64,000 nucleotides of DNA from Pontibacillus litoralis JSM 072002 (GTDB lineage: Bacteria > Bacillota > Bacilli > Bacillales > BH030062). The notes below the pieces were generated by a model. That model saw only the letters and a list, made by a program, of their open reading frames with translations. It was not told the origin of the DNA and searched no databases. Positions 46,066 through 56,724 of this stretch are shown one piece after another. The stretch lies in NCBI RefSeq assembly GCF_000775615.1, contig NZ_AVPG01000001.1, positions 62,001 to 126,000 of the forward strand, given 5' to 3'. Positions within the stretch are counted from its first letter, which is position 1; each line of letters opens with the position of its first letter. The translations under genes and the position numbers were made by a program.

Positions 46066-47946
46066 TTAATTCGCTTTATTCTTTTCTTCAAATTCCTGAT
46101 ACCCAGTGCTGTAGAAACGGAATAAGTCTCCATAAATTAAACTATCAGAGTACCTTAATTCTGATTGGGCTTGTGACTTCGTTGGCTCACAAGTCTCCAT
46201 ATCTAACTCTTCTCCTGTTTCTCGATCATAACATTTATCTGCAGTATACACGACGTCTTGTGTAATAAAGCTGCCGTTACGTAATACAACGAGTGGTTCG
46301 ATATCGTTGGTGAACAAATCAGTACCGAAATCGACATCATGAATTGTTTCAATACCCAACATACTTAAAATTGTAGGCTTCAAGTCCATTTGACCACTTA
46401 CTTTAGTTATTGTGCTAGTATCTTCATAACCTGGAATGTGAACAATTAAAGGTACACGCTGAAGCTGCACATGCTCATAAGGTGTAATTTCCTTACCTAA
46501 GAACTGACTCATAGCTTTATTGTGATTCTCACTAATACCGTAATGGTCGCCATATATAATAATGATAGAGTCTTCATACTCACCAGATGCTTTTAAGTCT
46601 TCAAAGAATTGCTCAATTGCTTCATCCATGTATCGAACAGTCGTAACGTAATTGTTTAACGTTTTAGAATTTGAATCGTACTTATCAATGCTCTGCTCTT
46701 CTTCTGGCAAATTAAACGGATGGTGGTTCGTCAACGTAATAAATTTGGCATAGTAAGGGTCTTCCATCGCTTCTAAATACTTAATGGACTGTTTAAAAAA
46801 TGCTTTATCCGTTAATCCCCAGCCAATCGAATTTTCATCATTTACATCATACGCTTCCTCTGAATAAAAATGGTCATAACCTAATGTATCGTACATTACA
46901 CTGCGGTTCCAGAAGCTTTTGTTATTCGCATGAAACACTGCAGATGTATAACCATAATCACTAATGATCTCAGGTGTAGCACTCGTTTCATTCTCAGAAT
47001 TCGTAAAGAAGACCGCTCCACGAGACAACGGATATAAAGAAGTATCTACAATCCACTCGGAGTCCGATGTCTTCCCTTGTTCTGTTTGATGGTAGAAATT
47101 ACTAAAATAAAAGCTATCTTCAACTAAATCATTTAAAAATGGCGTAATTTCTTTACCATTCACTTCTTCATTCAAGACAAAGGTTTGTAATGATTCAGCG
47201 GAAATCAAGATAACATTTTTATCTTTAGCTATCCCCTGTAAATCAGATGGTTGTTTACTCTTATTATTTTCTTCTGTATATTGCTCAATCTCTTTCACTT
47301 CGCTACCGTCTGCCATAACACGTTGTGCTTTCGACTTAGAATGCAAAGCAATATCGTATAAGTGGTAATTAAAAACACCAATATTCTTTACTAAGTATTC
47401 ACGGTCAAACGTTCGAACGAATAGCATAGGACGTTCCATCTCTGCTAATACAACGTTACCAACTAATAGAGCAATAGATAGAACGGCGGCACGGAATTTT
47501 GCTCGTTTCAAGACTGGTTGTGCATCCAATGATACACGTTTGCTTAATACATAAATAATCACTACATCGATAAATAATAGTGGATCTATAATCGATAATA
47601 ATGAAAGGAAACTGGATCCTAAGTCTCCTACATTACTCGTTTGGAACAATACTGGCACTGTTATGAAATCCGAGAAGAAACGGAAATAAACAACGTTAAA
47701 GTACAATATGAAAGAACCGATTAACGCCATTCTTCGTGTGTACTTCACTTGTTTCTCTGGTTTAAACCAAACAACAAGACTAAAGAAGAAAAGCGATGTC
47801 GCTATCGGGTTTAAAGCAAGTATTATTTCTTGTAGTCCATTCTCAATATCTAAATCAAAAATAAATCGATACACTAAATATGTTTTCACCGCAAATAACA
47901 TAGCGGCAATCGCATAAAAAGGTGTTTTTCCGATTATACGGTTCAT
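46066..47946 (-). CDS. yqgS: Lipoteichoic acid synthase-type phosphatidylglycerol transferase (YqgS)
   Basis: 626 residues: five membrane helices in the first 185, then an extracellular sulfatase-fold domain. The catalytic threonine is in EQGKTSDSEW, a metal Glu in ISAESLQTF, and others in IIYGDHYGISENH. LtaS-type enzymes add glycerol phosphate from phosphatidylglycerol to the LTA chain. Bacillus has several paralogues; by position this is YqgS. It has an ECF-type promoter. Confidence 0.93.
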   Translation of the reverse strand: MNRIIGKTPFYAIAAMLFAVKTYLVYRFIFDLDIENGLQEIILALNPIATSLFFFSLVVWFKPEKQVKYTRRMALIGSFILYFNVVYFRFFSDFITVPVLFQTSNVGDLGSSFLSLLSIIDPLLFIDVVIIYVLSKRVSLDAQPVLKRAKFRAAVLSIALLVGNVVLAEMERPMLFVRTFDREYLVKNIGVFNYHLYDIALHSKSKAQRVMADGSEVKEIEQYTEENNKSKQPSDLQGIAKDKNVILISAESLQTFVLNEEVNGKEITPFLNDLVEDSFYFSNFYHQTEQGKTSDSEWIVDTSLYPLSRGAVFFTNSENETSATPEIISDYGYTSAVFHANNKSFWNRSVMYDTLGYDHFYSEEAYDVNDENSIGWGLTDKAFFKQSIKYLEAMEDPYYAKFITLTNHHPFNLPEEEQSIDKYDSNSKTLNNYVTTVRYMDEAIEQFFEDLKASGEYEDSIIIIYGDHYGISENHNKAMSQFLGKEITPYEHVQLQRVPLIVHIPGYEDTSTITKVSGQMDLKPTILSMLGIETIHDVDFGTDLFTNDIEPLVVLRNGSFITQDVVYTADKCYDRETGEELDMETCEPTKSQAQSELRYSDSLIYGDLFRFYSTGYQEFEEKNKAN

Positions 47947-48065
47947 TATTCTTACATCCTCCCCATTTGTAAATAATTCGTTAAGTATCCTTTAATGTCA
48001 TTTTCATAGTTTCATTAATTTGCTACACAGTAGTTCTTTGGGTATTAGGACAACCTACTCTATAT

Positions 48066-48094
48066 AAGACGGTAAATCCATTTAAAAGGTTTCA
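48066..48094 (-). promoter_or_regulatory. ECF-type (sigma-M-like) promoter of yqgS
   Basis: On the minus strand TGAAAC (48089-48094), a 17-base spacer and CGTCTT (48066-48071) match the ECF consensus TGAAAC-N16/17-CGTCta. It lies about 120 bases before the start codon. I see no other element in 47947-48245. Confidence 0.65.
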
Positions 48095-48245
48095 CAAATT
48101 CTTAACTATTTTTTTACACAAATATAAAACATAATTCATTTTAATCAATTATACACAAAAAAGAAACCCTTAAAAGTGTATTTTATAAAATCTGTTTATT
48201 TGTAAGCTATAAACTATACTCTTTTCCAACAGTTGTTCACCACAA

Positions 48246-48271
48246 AAAAACTCCCGCTACGAAAGCGAGAG
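48246..48271 (-). terminator. Terminator after glcK
   Basis: CTCTCGCT and AGCGGGAG pair with a TTCGT loop on the minus strand, followed by TTTTTTT. Confidence 0.85.
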
Positions 48272-48286
48272 AACATACATATAGAA

Positions 48287-49252
48287 TCATTTCACTGCAT
48301 TTTTAGCCAAATAAGCTGCCCCGAGGACACCTGCATCATTACCTAAAGAGGCAATAACAAACTCTACAACATCACTCGTTCGCGTTAAAGCATGTTGATC
48401 AAAAACTTTTCGTAATGGGGTTAGTAAACGGTTCCCCGCTTTAGAAACGCCACCACCAATAACAATTTTTGCTGGATTTAACGCAATAGCTAAATTCGCA
48501 ATAGATACCCCTAACGTGTTAATAACATATTCTAAAATTTCGTTAGCAACTTTATCATCTTGATCAGCTGCATCAAAGACATCTTTCGCTGTGACAAACC
48601 CGTTCTCCTTCATAAGTAGCGCAAGACTAGTCGTTTTGCCTTCTTCAACCGCTTGCTTTGCTAACTTTGCAATAGCCGTCGCCGATGCTACTGTTTCCAA
48701 GCAGCCCATCTTCCCACAATTACACGGCATCGGGTTATTCATTTCTACTGTCATATGACCGATTTCCGCTACCGTTCCATTGGTTCCGTGAAGCAATTGG
48801 CCATTTGCTATAATGCCTCCACCCACTCCTGTTCCAAGTGTAACGGCTAGCATGTTCGTTGTTTGTGAACCAGAACCCTTCCAAAATTCCCCTAACGCAG
48901 CTAAATTGGCATCATTTTCTAAAAATACCGGATATCCTGTTGCTTCTCGTAATCGTTCTCCTAAGGGATAGTCTTTCCATCCAACGTTTACGGCTTCATA
49001 GACAAAACCTCGCTGAATATCCATAAAGCCTGGAGCCCCTACCCCAATTGCTACAAAATCATTGGCGTTATACCCATTCTCTTGTTGCTTGGATTGAATA
49101 GACGATGCAATATCTGCTACTACATTGCTTGCCCCGTCCGATTTATCTGTAGGTATTTCCCACTTATCTATTATGTCACCTGTGTATGTAATAAAAGCCA
49201 TTTTCACTGTTGTTCCACCAATGTCAACGCCAATCAAATCATGTTCTGCCAA
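48287..49252 (-). CDS. glcK: ROK-family glucokinase
   Basis: 321 residues (same as B. subtilis). ATP loop GVDIGGTTVK, sugar-binding ENDANLAALGE and EIGHMTVEM, zinc site CNCGKMGCLE. It phosphorylates glucose that enters without the PTS. Start is TTG 49252 behind GAGGTGAATG. Follows yqgQ by 15 bases in one operon. Confidence 0.96.
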   Translation of the reverse strand: MAEHDLIGVDIGGTTVKMAFITYTGDIIDKWEIPTDKSDGASNVVADIASSIQSKQQENGYNANDFVAIGVGAPGFMDIQRGFVYEAVNVGWKDYPLGERLREATGYPVFLENDANLAALGEFWKGSGSQTTNMLAVTLGTGVGGGIIANGQLLHGTNGTVAEIGHMTVEMNNPMPCNCGKMGCLETVASATAIAKLAKQAVEEGKTTSLALLMKENGFVTAKDVFDAADQDDKVANEILEYVINTLGVSIANLAIALNPAKIVIGGGVSKAGNRLLTPLRKVFDQHALTRTSDVVEFVIASLGNDAGVLGAAYLAKNAVK

Positions 49253-49267
49253 CTACATTCACCTCAT

Positions 49268-49465
49268 CTATTCTTTTTTCCACTTGGATGCTTCTTGTCT
49301 CAACAGCAATATACTCATTTGATAATCCTCTGCTGTTATACAGTGGGAGCGATATAATTCGCGTACTTCTTGTTCCATTAATTCAAGATCCGCTAAACGA
49401 TCACCGATATAAATAAACGTCCCAAATTTTTTTAACATTTCTTGTATATCTAATATTGTCTTCAT
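49268..49465 (-). CDS. yqgQ: DUF910 small protein YqgQ
   Basis: 65 residues from ATG 49465 behind GGGTGAT. A helical protein with IGDRLADLELMEQEVRELYRS and YQMSILLLRQEA, the YqgQ pattern, which can bind single-stranded nucleic acid. Always next to glcK in Bacillus. Confidence 0.9.
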   Translation of the reverse strand: MKTILDIQEMLKKFGTFIYIGDRLADLELMEQEVRELYRSHCITAEDYQMSILLLRQEASKWKKE

Positions 49466-49512
49466 AACATCACCCATTCTAATTATAGCAAGCGTTTAAG
49501 ACAAAATAAATA

Positions 49513-49546
49513 CAAGACCCGATAAGTTTATCTATCAGGGTCTTGC
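49513..49546 (-). terminator. Terminator after the GerA/SpoVAF gene
   Basis: CAAGACCCTGATAG and CTTATCGGGTCTTG pair around ATAAA on the minus strand, followed by TATTTATTTT. The stem includes the end of the coding region. Confidence 0.8.
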
Positions 49547-51003
49547 GGATGTAAAAAAGTAGGTCGTTCATTATTTAAAGGAACTGGCGAGCGGAGCATA
49601 ACATCACGTAATGCTTTCAAATCAAACGGAAGAAACGGCCATAAATACGCGGTATTAAAGGACTTCATGCGCGCCAGGTACAAAATCCATATCGTCGTTC
49701 CGATTACTAATCCCCCCACACCAAATAATGCTGTCAATAGCAGTAAAGTTAATCGTGTCAGTCGATTGGCAAGGCTCAATTCATAACTTGGAGTACAATA
49801 CGTTCCGATAACAGCCACTGCCAAATAAAGTACTACTTCATTACTAAATAATCCAACCTCGATGGCTACTTGTCCGATTAAAATGGCTGCAACTAACCCG
49901 AGGGCAGTCGCTAAAGAAGATGGCGTGTGGATGGCGGCTAACCTTAACGTATCAATTCCAATTTCCGCAATAAGAAATTGAACAATAATCGGCAGAACAC
50001 CGATCTCTGTTGGGCCAATAAAGTCTAATTTCCCAGGTAATAATGATGGCTCAACAGAAAATAAATAGTAAAGAGGAAGCAAAAATAAAGATGCAAAAAC
50101 AGCAAAGAAACGAACAAAGCGCAAATATGCTCCTACCGCTGGTTTTTGTCGGTATTCTTCTGCATGTTGTAAGTGATGCCAAAATGTTGCTGGTGTAATC
50201 ATCACACTAGGCGATCCATCAATCATTAAAATGATGTGTCCTTCATATAAATGTGCCGCCGCTGTATCTGGTCGCTCTGTATATCTTATTGTCGGATACG
50301 GGTTCCAATGCCTACCACTCAAAAACTCCTCTACTGTTTTTTCTGCCATTGGCAATGCATCTGTATCGATTAATTGTAAATGGTGTCTTAATTCTTTAAC
50401 TCGATCCATGTCAGCTATATCTTCTAAATAACAAATACATATATCCGTTTTCGATCGTCTACCAATTTGTAAATATTCCATTCGTAAAGAACGATCGCGA
50501 ACTCTTCTTCGAGTAAGTGCCGTATTAAAAATAATTGTTTCTACAAAACCATCTCTTGAACCTCGTACAACACGCTCTACATCCGGTTCTTGTGGGCCAC
50601 GAACAGGGTATGTACGTGCATCTATTATAATGATTTTGTCATTAATGCCTTCTACAAATAATGCAGTTGGCCCAGAAAGCACTATATCGGTCGCTTCATT
50701 CAAATCATCTACATAATCAAGCTCAACATACGGAAGATATGTCTTTAATAACTGTTCAAACGGACGAGGCTCGAGTTGCTCTGGTTGTAATTCTGATAAG
50801 AACTTCATTAAATAATGAAGAATGTCATCTTTGACGAACCCATCCACCATGAACAACGCCATGCTGCGACCTGCATACTCTAAATCCAGGTGGATAATAT
50901 CAAAGCTTTTCCCCACACCCATTCGCTCTTTCATATATGCTATATTTTTATCAAACTTGGTAAACATCGGTTGTTTTTCCGTTTTTTCTATCACCATTCT
51001 CAC
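49528..51003 (-). CDS. GerA-family spore germination protein (SpoVAF-like)
   Basis: 491 residues: an N-terminal soluble GerA domain (1-290), about five membrane helices (305-430) and a C-terminal cytoplasmic segment. ALFVEGINDKIIIIDARTYPVRGPQEPDVERVVRGSRDGF-type residues and PTEIGVLPIIVQFLIAEIGIDTLRLAAIHTP are GerA/SpoVAF hallmarks. The length and DGFVKDDIL near residue 57 favour SpoVAF over GerAA. No spoVA or ger partners flank it, so it is an orphan copy. GTG 50994 is a possible alternative start. Confidence 0.85.
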   Translation of the reverse strand: MRMVIEKTEKQPMFTKFDKNIAYMKERMGVGKSFDIIHLDLEYAGRSMALFMVDGFVKDDILHYLMKFLSELQPEQLEPRPFEQLLKTYLPYVELDYVDDLNEATDIVLSGPTALFVEGINDKIIIIDARTYPVRGPQEPDVERVVRGSRDGFVETIIFNTALTRRRVRDRSLRMEYLQIGRRSKTDICICYLEDIADMDRVKELRHHLQLIDTDALPMAEKTVEEFLSGRHWNPYPTIRYTERPDTAAAHLYEGHIILMIDGSPSVMITPATFWHHLQHAEEYRQKPAVGAYLRFVRFFAVFASLFLLPLYYLFSVEPSLLPGKLDFIGPTEIGVLPIIVQFLIAEIGIDTLRLAAIHTPSSLATALGLVAAILIGQVAIEVGLFSNEVVLYLAVAVIGTYCTPSYELSLANRLTRLTLLLLTALFGVGGLVIGTTIWILYLARMKSFNTAYLWPFLPFDLKALRDVMLRSPVPLNNERPTFLHPQDPDR

Positions 51004-51061
51004 CTAGCTTTACATAAGTACTTAAGCTAAGTGTTTGCTATCTTCTTCATATCCATGCATG

Positions 51062-52114
51062 CTAATCGTTTACTATTGCTGATTGTACATATGCACATAG
51101 CAACTGATAAGTATTCTCTAATGATGCGTAATGTGTACGTTCAAATGCATGAGAAGCATCTATCCCAGGGCCAATAAGAGCGTGTTTGACATCCACTCCC
51201 GCTTTCATGGCTGCTGAAGCATCAGAACCATAATAAGGATAAATATCTATTTCATAATCAAGTTGGTGCTTTTTCGCTAATTGGACTAAATGGTTTCTTA
51301 ACCCAAAATGATAAGGACCTGTTGAATCTTTCGCACAAATAGAAACGACATATTCATTCGTTGTTTGCCCATCGCCGATTGCCCCCATATCAACAGCTAC
51401 ATACTCCACTGTTTCGTCTGGAATGTTGGCATTACCTCCGTAACCAATTTCTTCATTGTTTGAAATATAAATGTGTGTGGTATATGGTAGGGAAATTTGC
51501 TTAGCTTTCCATTGTTTTACTAGATGAAGCAATATAGCTACACTTGCTTTATCATCTAAGTGACGAGACTTAATAAAACCCTTAGTTGTAACTTGAAAAC
51601 GAGGATCGAAGGACACAAAATCCCCAACTTGGATGCCGAGTGCTTTGGTTTCATCCGCACGCTTTACCACCTCATCAAGACGGACCTCTATATTGTCAGC
51701 ATCTCTCTTTGCCTCCCCAGCATTTTTATACACATGTACAGATGTTTGGTGCATCAAAATCGTTCCCGAATATGTATCCCCATTCGAAGTATGAATCGTA
51801 CAATATTCCCCTTCCACACTATTCCAACGAAATCCACCAATCATCGACAATTTTAATGTACCATCCTGCTTTACTTCCTTCACCATCGCTCCAAGTGTAT
51901 CGACATGCGCCGTTAACAAACGATGATTGCTATTGTCCTCCCCTAGAAGTGTCGCAATAAGCGCTCCTTTATTTGTTACACGCGTAGGAACACCAATACC
52001 TTGAAAAAATTGTTGACAAAACTCGATACAATCATGTGTAAATCCTGATGGACTTGCGATATTCACAAGCTTCTCCAATACTGGCGTAATTTTTGTGGCA
52101 TTTTCAAATTCCAT
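51062..52114 (-). CDS. M42-family aminopeptidase
   Basis: 350 residues from ATG 52114 behind AGAGGGATTACG; the longer open frame back to 52285 is hydrophobic noise that would overlap a divergent gene. Metal ligands: TAHVDTLG, HLDDKASVA, SNNEEIGYGGNA, VAVDMG and GIDASHAFERTHY. M42 enzymes form large tetrahedral aminopeptidases (YsdC/FrvX type, sometimes labelled endoglucanase M). Not at this site in B. subtilis. Confidence 0.9.
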   Translation of the reverse strand: MEFENATKITPVLEKLVNIASPSGFTHDCIEFCQQFFQGIGVPTRVTNKGALIATLLGEDNSNHRLLTAHVDTLGAMVKEVKQDGTLKLSMIGGFRWNSVEGEYCTIHTSNGDTYSGTILMHQTSVHVYKNAGEAKRDADNIEVRLDEVVKRADETKALGIQVGDFVSFDPRFQVTTKGFIKSRHLDDKASVAILLHLVKQWKAKQISLPYTTHIYISNNEEIGYGGNANIPDETVEYVAVDMGAIGDGQTTNEYVVSICAKDSTGPYHFGLRNHLVQLAKKHQLDYEIDIYPYYGSDASAAMKAGVDVKHALIGPGIDASHAFERTHYASLENTYQLLCAYVQSAIVND

Positions 52115-52196
52115 CGTAATCCCTCTTTTCATAAGTTTTCTATCTTCATCATACACATGAAATAGAAAGGATGTCCAAAGAAAAAGGAGAAAGCAT

Positions 52197-53084
52197 ATGA
52201 GCAAAAAACAGTTGATGTATATCGTAATAGGTGTATTAGTCACGCTTATAGGAAGCACGTATGTGGGATGGAAACAGGATAACACTACAGCTGTAAAATA
52301 TTTCCCTATTGATACGGACCGAAACTTTGAAGAAACATCTACATCCTTAACACTATTATCCGAAAGTGACCAAGACGAATATACGATACAATGGTCTGCT
52401 ACTTCCTCTTTAGCAGAACCAATTTATTTAAGACAAGATGTTTCATTGCTTTATGAAGACGGTCGTTTACACGGAATCTTAAGTAAATGGGAAGAAAACG
52501 GACAAAATATTTCTCAAAAAAAAGATGTACATGGGGAAGATAGTAGTCATTATCAAGCCGTTACGTTTCATCACGGGGAAGTGCACTATCCTGATGACAA
52601 AATTAAGAGCATACAGAACATGAGTGAAGCCGAGTTATATGTCATTGACTCTCCTCTCACTCCTTTAGAGTCCTTCGTAACACCAGGAAATGCAACACAA
52701 CAAGAATGGAAGGAAACATTAGATCACGCAACAGAGCAACAATTAATGTATGAATGGAACCAATTAATCAACCACTTTCAAATTCCGAAGAATAAATATG
52801 AAGCTATTCCACTTACATCATTACCAGCATACGAAACAAAACCACTTCCTTCCTTAACCAACGAACAAACACAACAAGTAATCGGCCAGTTATGGGAAGG
52901 TTTGTATAAAAACTATATACTAGATTTTTTAAGCTTTCAAAACAGCAATCAGAAGGCTATAAAAAGCTATGTTCCCCTTCTACTAGCAGATCGAGAAGGG
53001 AAACATTTACTCGTTTTATATGAAAATAGCCGCGGAGAAAAAGAAAAGCTAATTCAACGTTATCCAGACTTCTCAATGGATTGA
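52197..53084 (+). CDS. Unknown single-pass membrane protein
   Basis: 295 residues, not recognised. One N-terminal helix (residues 7-24) with a positive inside end places the rest outside the cell; there is no lipobox Cys. The exterior part is acidic and polar, with no Cys and a Thr/Ser-rich start. Ribosome site AAAAGGAGAAAGC. Divergent from the M42 gene; its 3' end overlaps gluP (convergent) by 25 bases with no terminator between them. Confidence 0.75.
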   Translation: MSKKQLMYIVIGVLVTLIGSTYVGWKQDNTTAVKYFPIDTDRNFEETSTSLTLLSESDQDEYTIQWSATSSLAEPIYLRQDVSLLYEDGRLHGILSKWEENGQNISQKKDVHGEDSSHYQAVTFHHGEVHYPDDKIKSIQNMSEAELYVIDSPLTPLESFVTPGNATQQEWKETLDHATEQQLMYEWNQLINHFQIPKNKYEAIPLTSLPAYETKPLPSLTNEQTQQVIGQLWEGLYKNYILDFLSFQNSNQKAIKSYVPLLLADREGKHLLVLYENSRGEKEKLIQRYPDFSMD

Positions 53085-54607
53085 ATTATTTGTTGAACAT
53101 CTTGATTCGCTGGATCTATCTCTAACGCTTTGTTCGCATGGTAAATCGCTCTCTCCCGATCCTTATCCACATTCCAATAAATAATGCTCAAATTCTGATG
53201 TGCTTCTAAGAAATCAGGCGATAAACGAATCGCTTGTATATAATCTTCCTTAGCACGATTGTATTCACTTAGCCCAACATACGCATTACCACGCACGAAA
53301 TATAAATACTCCTGTTCCTTCGTTACGTGCGTTAAAGTATCATTGACAAGTTGAATCGCTTCTTCATACGCTTCCTCCTGTACATATGTGCTACCAATTT
53401 GCGCTTGTAGCTTAGCGTTATAATGATTCGCGGAATATTGCACTCCATACCATCCTAAACCAATCATTAGTATCGTAACGACAATTAAACTTACTACTTG
53501 CCTAGCTACTTCTCTTTTATGAGGAAAATGAACAAAGCTAGTAGCTAAGAAACCACCTATCAAACCACCTAAATGAGCACTATTATCGACTTGAGGAATT
53601 ATCATGCTAAACCCGATGTTCAGCAAAAGGATGAAAATAACGTTCGACCCAATCGTTTGAAAAAATAACTTCCTATAAACAACTCCAAAGAACAACAATG
53701 CTCCAAACAAACCATAAATAGCTCCTGAGGCTCCTGCTGCTACATTTGGGGTAAAAGCGAAACTTGCTAATCCCCCAACAATACCGCCTATAAAATAAAT
53801 AAACAGAAAACGAATACTACCAAACATCTTCTCTACTGCTGTTCCTAGTACGTGTAAGGCTAGCATATTAAGCGTTATGTGCAAAAAACCAATATGAATG
53901 AACATGGAAGATAAAATACGCCACCATTCCCCATCCAGTATTGCGGGATTATATTTAGCTCCAAATTCAATTAGTGTCAGAGTATCCGTACTCGCCCCAT
54001 TCCACTCTATGTACGCAAAAAGAAACAAATTAATCGCTATAAGCAAATACGTCATCATTGGTTTGCCGTACGAGAAGACTTGCTCTTTTTCCTTTTTTCT
54101 CTTTTGATAGCTACTTTTGATGGATTGCTTTAAATATGGTATTAGTTGTTCCATCTCCGCTTCACTTGGTGTAGGAAAATGAGGCTCCAATAAAGAAAGC
54201 TGTTGATATAACTTTTTTATTTCTTTCAACCTTGATTGCTCATCCATGTAACATGTATGTACAGTGCATGATTTTCTCTCTGATATTGTTCTAGTTTCCA
54301 ACCAACCTTCCCAATCATCTACAGGAGGATATTTCGTAATATATACATTGAATACAACTACTTTTCGACCTGCTACATGCTTTTGCACACGTTGAATTTG
54401 CTTATTAAGTTTCTGTTGGTCCTGTTTTATTTGATTCGCCCAATTAAACGATTGATGTGAAATACGAACAACATAACTAGTAGCCTTACGTTGCTGCTCC
54501 AACCAAATTTCTTGACGCTCTTCGCTAATATCTAACATCTCAAATTGGTGGTTTACTATCAAATCAGCGGCGATTCGCCAGAAATAATAAGACGCTTCTA
54601 TATACAT
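53060..54607 (-). CDS. gluP: Rhomboid intramembrane protease GluP
   Basis: 515 residues (B. subtilis 507): an N-terminal cytoplasmic domain (1-180), rhomboid core with WWRILSSMFIHIGFLHITLNM, catalytic serine in GASGAIYGLFGA and histidine in NSAHLGGLIGG, and C-terminal TPR repeats (about 405-510). It cleaves membrane helices and, in B. subtilis, affects cell division and glucose export. Start ATG 54607 behind AAAGGGG. Confidence 0.95.
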   Translation of the reverse strand: MYIEASYYFWRIAADLIVNHQFEMLDISEERQEIWLEQQRKATSYVVRISHQSFNWANQIKQDQQKLNKQIQRVQKHVAGRKVVVFNVYITKYPPVDDWEGWLETRTISERKSCTVHTCYMDEQSRLKEIKKLYQQLSLLEPHFPTPSEAEMEQLIPYLKQSIKSSYQKRKKEKEQVFSYGKPMMTYLLIAINLFLFAYIEWNGASTDTLTLIEFGAKYNPAILDGEWWRILSSMFIHIGFLHITLNMLALHVLGTAVEKMFGSIRFLFIYFIGGIVGGLASFAFTPNVAAGASGAIYGLFGALLFFGVVYRKLFFQTIGSNVIFILLLNIGFSMIIPQVDNSAHLGGLIGGFLATSFVHFPHKREVARQVVSLIVVTILMIGLGWYGVQYSANHYNAKLQAQIGSTYVQEEAYEEAIQLVNDTLTHVTKEQEYLYFVRGNAYVGLSEYNRAKEDYIQAIRLSPDFLEAHQNLSIIYWNVDKDRERAIYHANKALEIDPANQDVQQIIQSIEKSG

Positions 54608-54736
54608 CGTCATCCCCTTTCATTTTCATAACCTATAACAAGGAGCTACATGAGTCAATTTCTAAATTCAAATATCCTTATTGCAATATTAAATGCATGC
54701 GTTCAGATATGCTGTTATGAAATGGATTTACATATG

Positions 54737-54773
54737 AAAATCCTAGCACATATCGTATTGTACTAGGATTTAA
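54737..54773 (-). terminator. Terminator after the YqgO-like gene
   Basis: AAATCCTAG and CTAGGATTT pair across a 16-base loop on the minus strand, then TTCATAT. Stem good, T run weak. Confidence 0.55.
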
Positions 54774-54787
54774 AGTGTCTTTCTATT

Positions 54788-54979
54788 TTATTTTACCAAA
54801 GAACTCGGAACTACTTGCGATAATATTCTTTCCCGTACTAGTGGAATTTCCATGCTCCATCTCACCGCCATTTTACGGACGGCTTCTATTGTAAATAGCG
54901 CATTTAACAGTTTGTATTTATACTTGCTAACTGCATACAAAACTGTAATCAACATAAAAAGCCATACAATCATTCTCAT
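54788..54979 (-). CDS. Small membrane protein (YqgO-like)
   Basis: 63 residues from ATG 54979, six bases behind AGGAGG. One N-terminal hydrophobic helix (about 4-20), then a basic amphipathic stretch. Its length and place by gluP fit YqgO (60 residues in B. subtilis), but I cannot align it. Function unknown. Confidence 0.65.
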   Translation of the reverse strand: MRMIVWLFMLITVLYAVSKYKYKLLNALFTIEAVRKMAVRWSMEIPLVRERILSQVVPSSLVK

Positions 54980-55041
54980 ATACATCCTCCTAATACCATA
55001 CATTTCTTATAGTATGTGAGGAAGACTGAACTTTATTCAGT

Positions 55042-56109
<1,068 letters not shown>

Positions 56110-56652
56110 TTAAAATTGTAATCCACTCTCCGTAATAAGATGTTGCACAGGAATATCATAACTATCAAAGGGAACTTGTTCAATCAGTTGATGTTCCGTA
56201 CATAAGGAAACGGTCGCACCATTATACCCCACTAAATAGCGATCATAATAACCCCCACCATATCCTACTCGATAACCTTTAACATCAAACATTAAACCAG
56301 GTACAATCATTAAATCAATATGTTCCTTGCTCCATTCAGTAGTCTGCTCGATAATGGGCTCTTTTAATCCGAAATAAACCGATTCTAACTCATCAAAAGA
56401 TGTTATTTTATAAAAAATGAGTTGACGCTCCTTTGGATAACATTTTGGAACAACAACTTTTTTCCCTTCCTTCCACGCCCTCTCAATAATCGGCCGTGTA
56501 TTGATTTCATGAGCTTGAGAAATTGTACAACCTATCACATTTGCCTCACGCCACAAAGACGTCTCCATTAAGGTACAGTGAATGGAGGCTGTTTGTTCAT
56601 CCGTTATGTCACTCATCACACATTTTCCATAATTCCTTAATTCTTGTTTCAT
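56110..56652 (-). CDS. 5-formyltetrahydrofolate cyclo-ligase (YqgN)
   Basis: 180 residues with the family site LMIVPGLMFDVKGYRVGYGGGYYDRYL, VVPKCYP and a Lys/Arg N-terminus. It converts 5-formyl-THF to methenyl-THF with ATP, a salvage step joined to FolD and the glycine cleavage system. Follows rpmG as in B. subtilis. Confidence 0.94.
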   Translation of the reverse strand: MKQELRNYGKCVMSDITDEQTASIHCTLMETSLWREANVIGCTISQAHEINTRPIIERAWKEGKKVVVPKCYPKERQLIFYKITSFDELESVYFGLKEPIIEQTTEWSKEHIDLMIVPGLMFDVKGYRVGYGGGYYDRYLVGYNGATVSLCTEHQLIEQVPFDSYDIPVQHLITESGLQF

Positions 56653-56691
56653 GGATATATCACTCCTCTATCCACTATAGTACAACGACGA

Positions 56692-56724
56692 AAAAAACAG
56701 TAGGAATAAAAATCCTACTGTTTT
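56692..56724 (-). terminator. Terminator after rpmG
   Basis: AAAACAGTAGGA and TCCTACTGTTTT pair around TTTTTAT-like loop bases, with T run on the minus strand, at the rpmG stop. Confidence 0.85.

Noticed and set aside
52115-52285. N-terminal extension of the M42 peptidase
   Set aside because: The extra 57 residues are Cys/Phe-rich, overlap the divergent gene start and lack a ribosome site; ATG 52114 has a good one.
45053-54773. Shared CCTAG-type stems at 31682, 45053 and 54737 as a dispersed repeat family
   Set aside because: Only 7-8 bases of stem are alike, loops and flanks differ, and all are placed as ordinary terminators.
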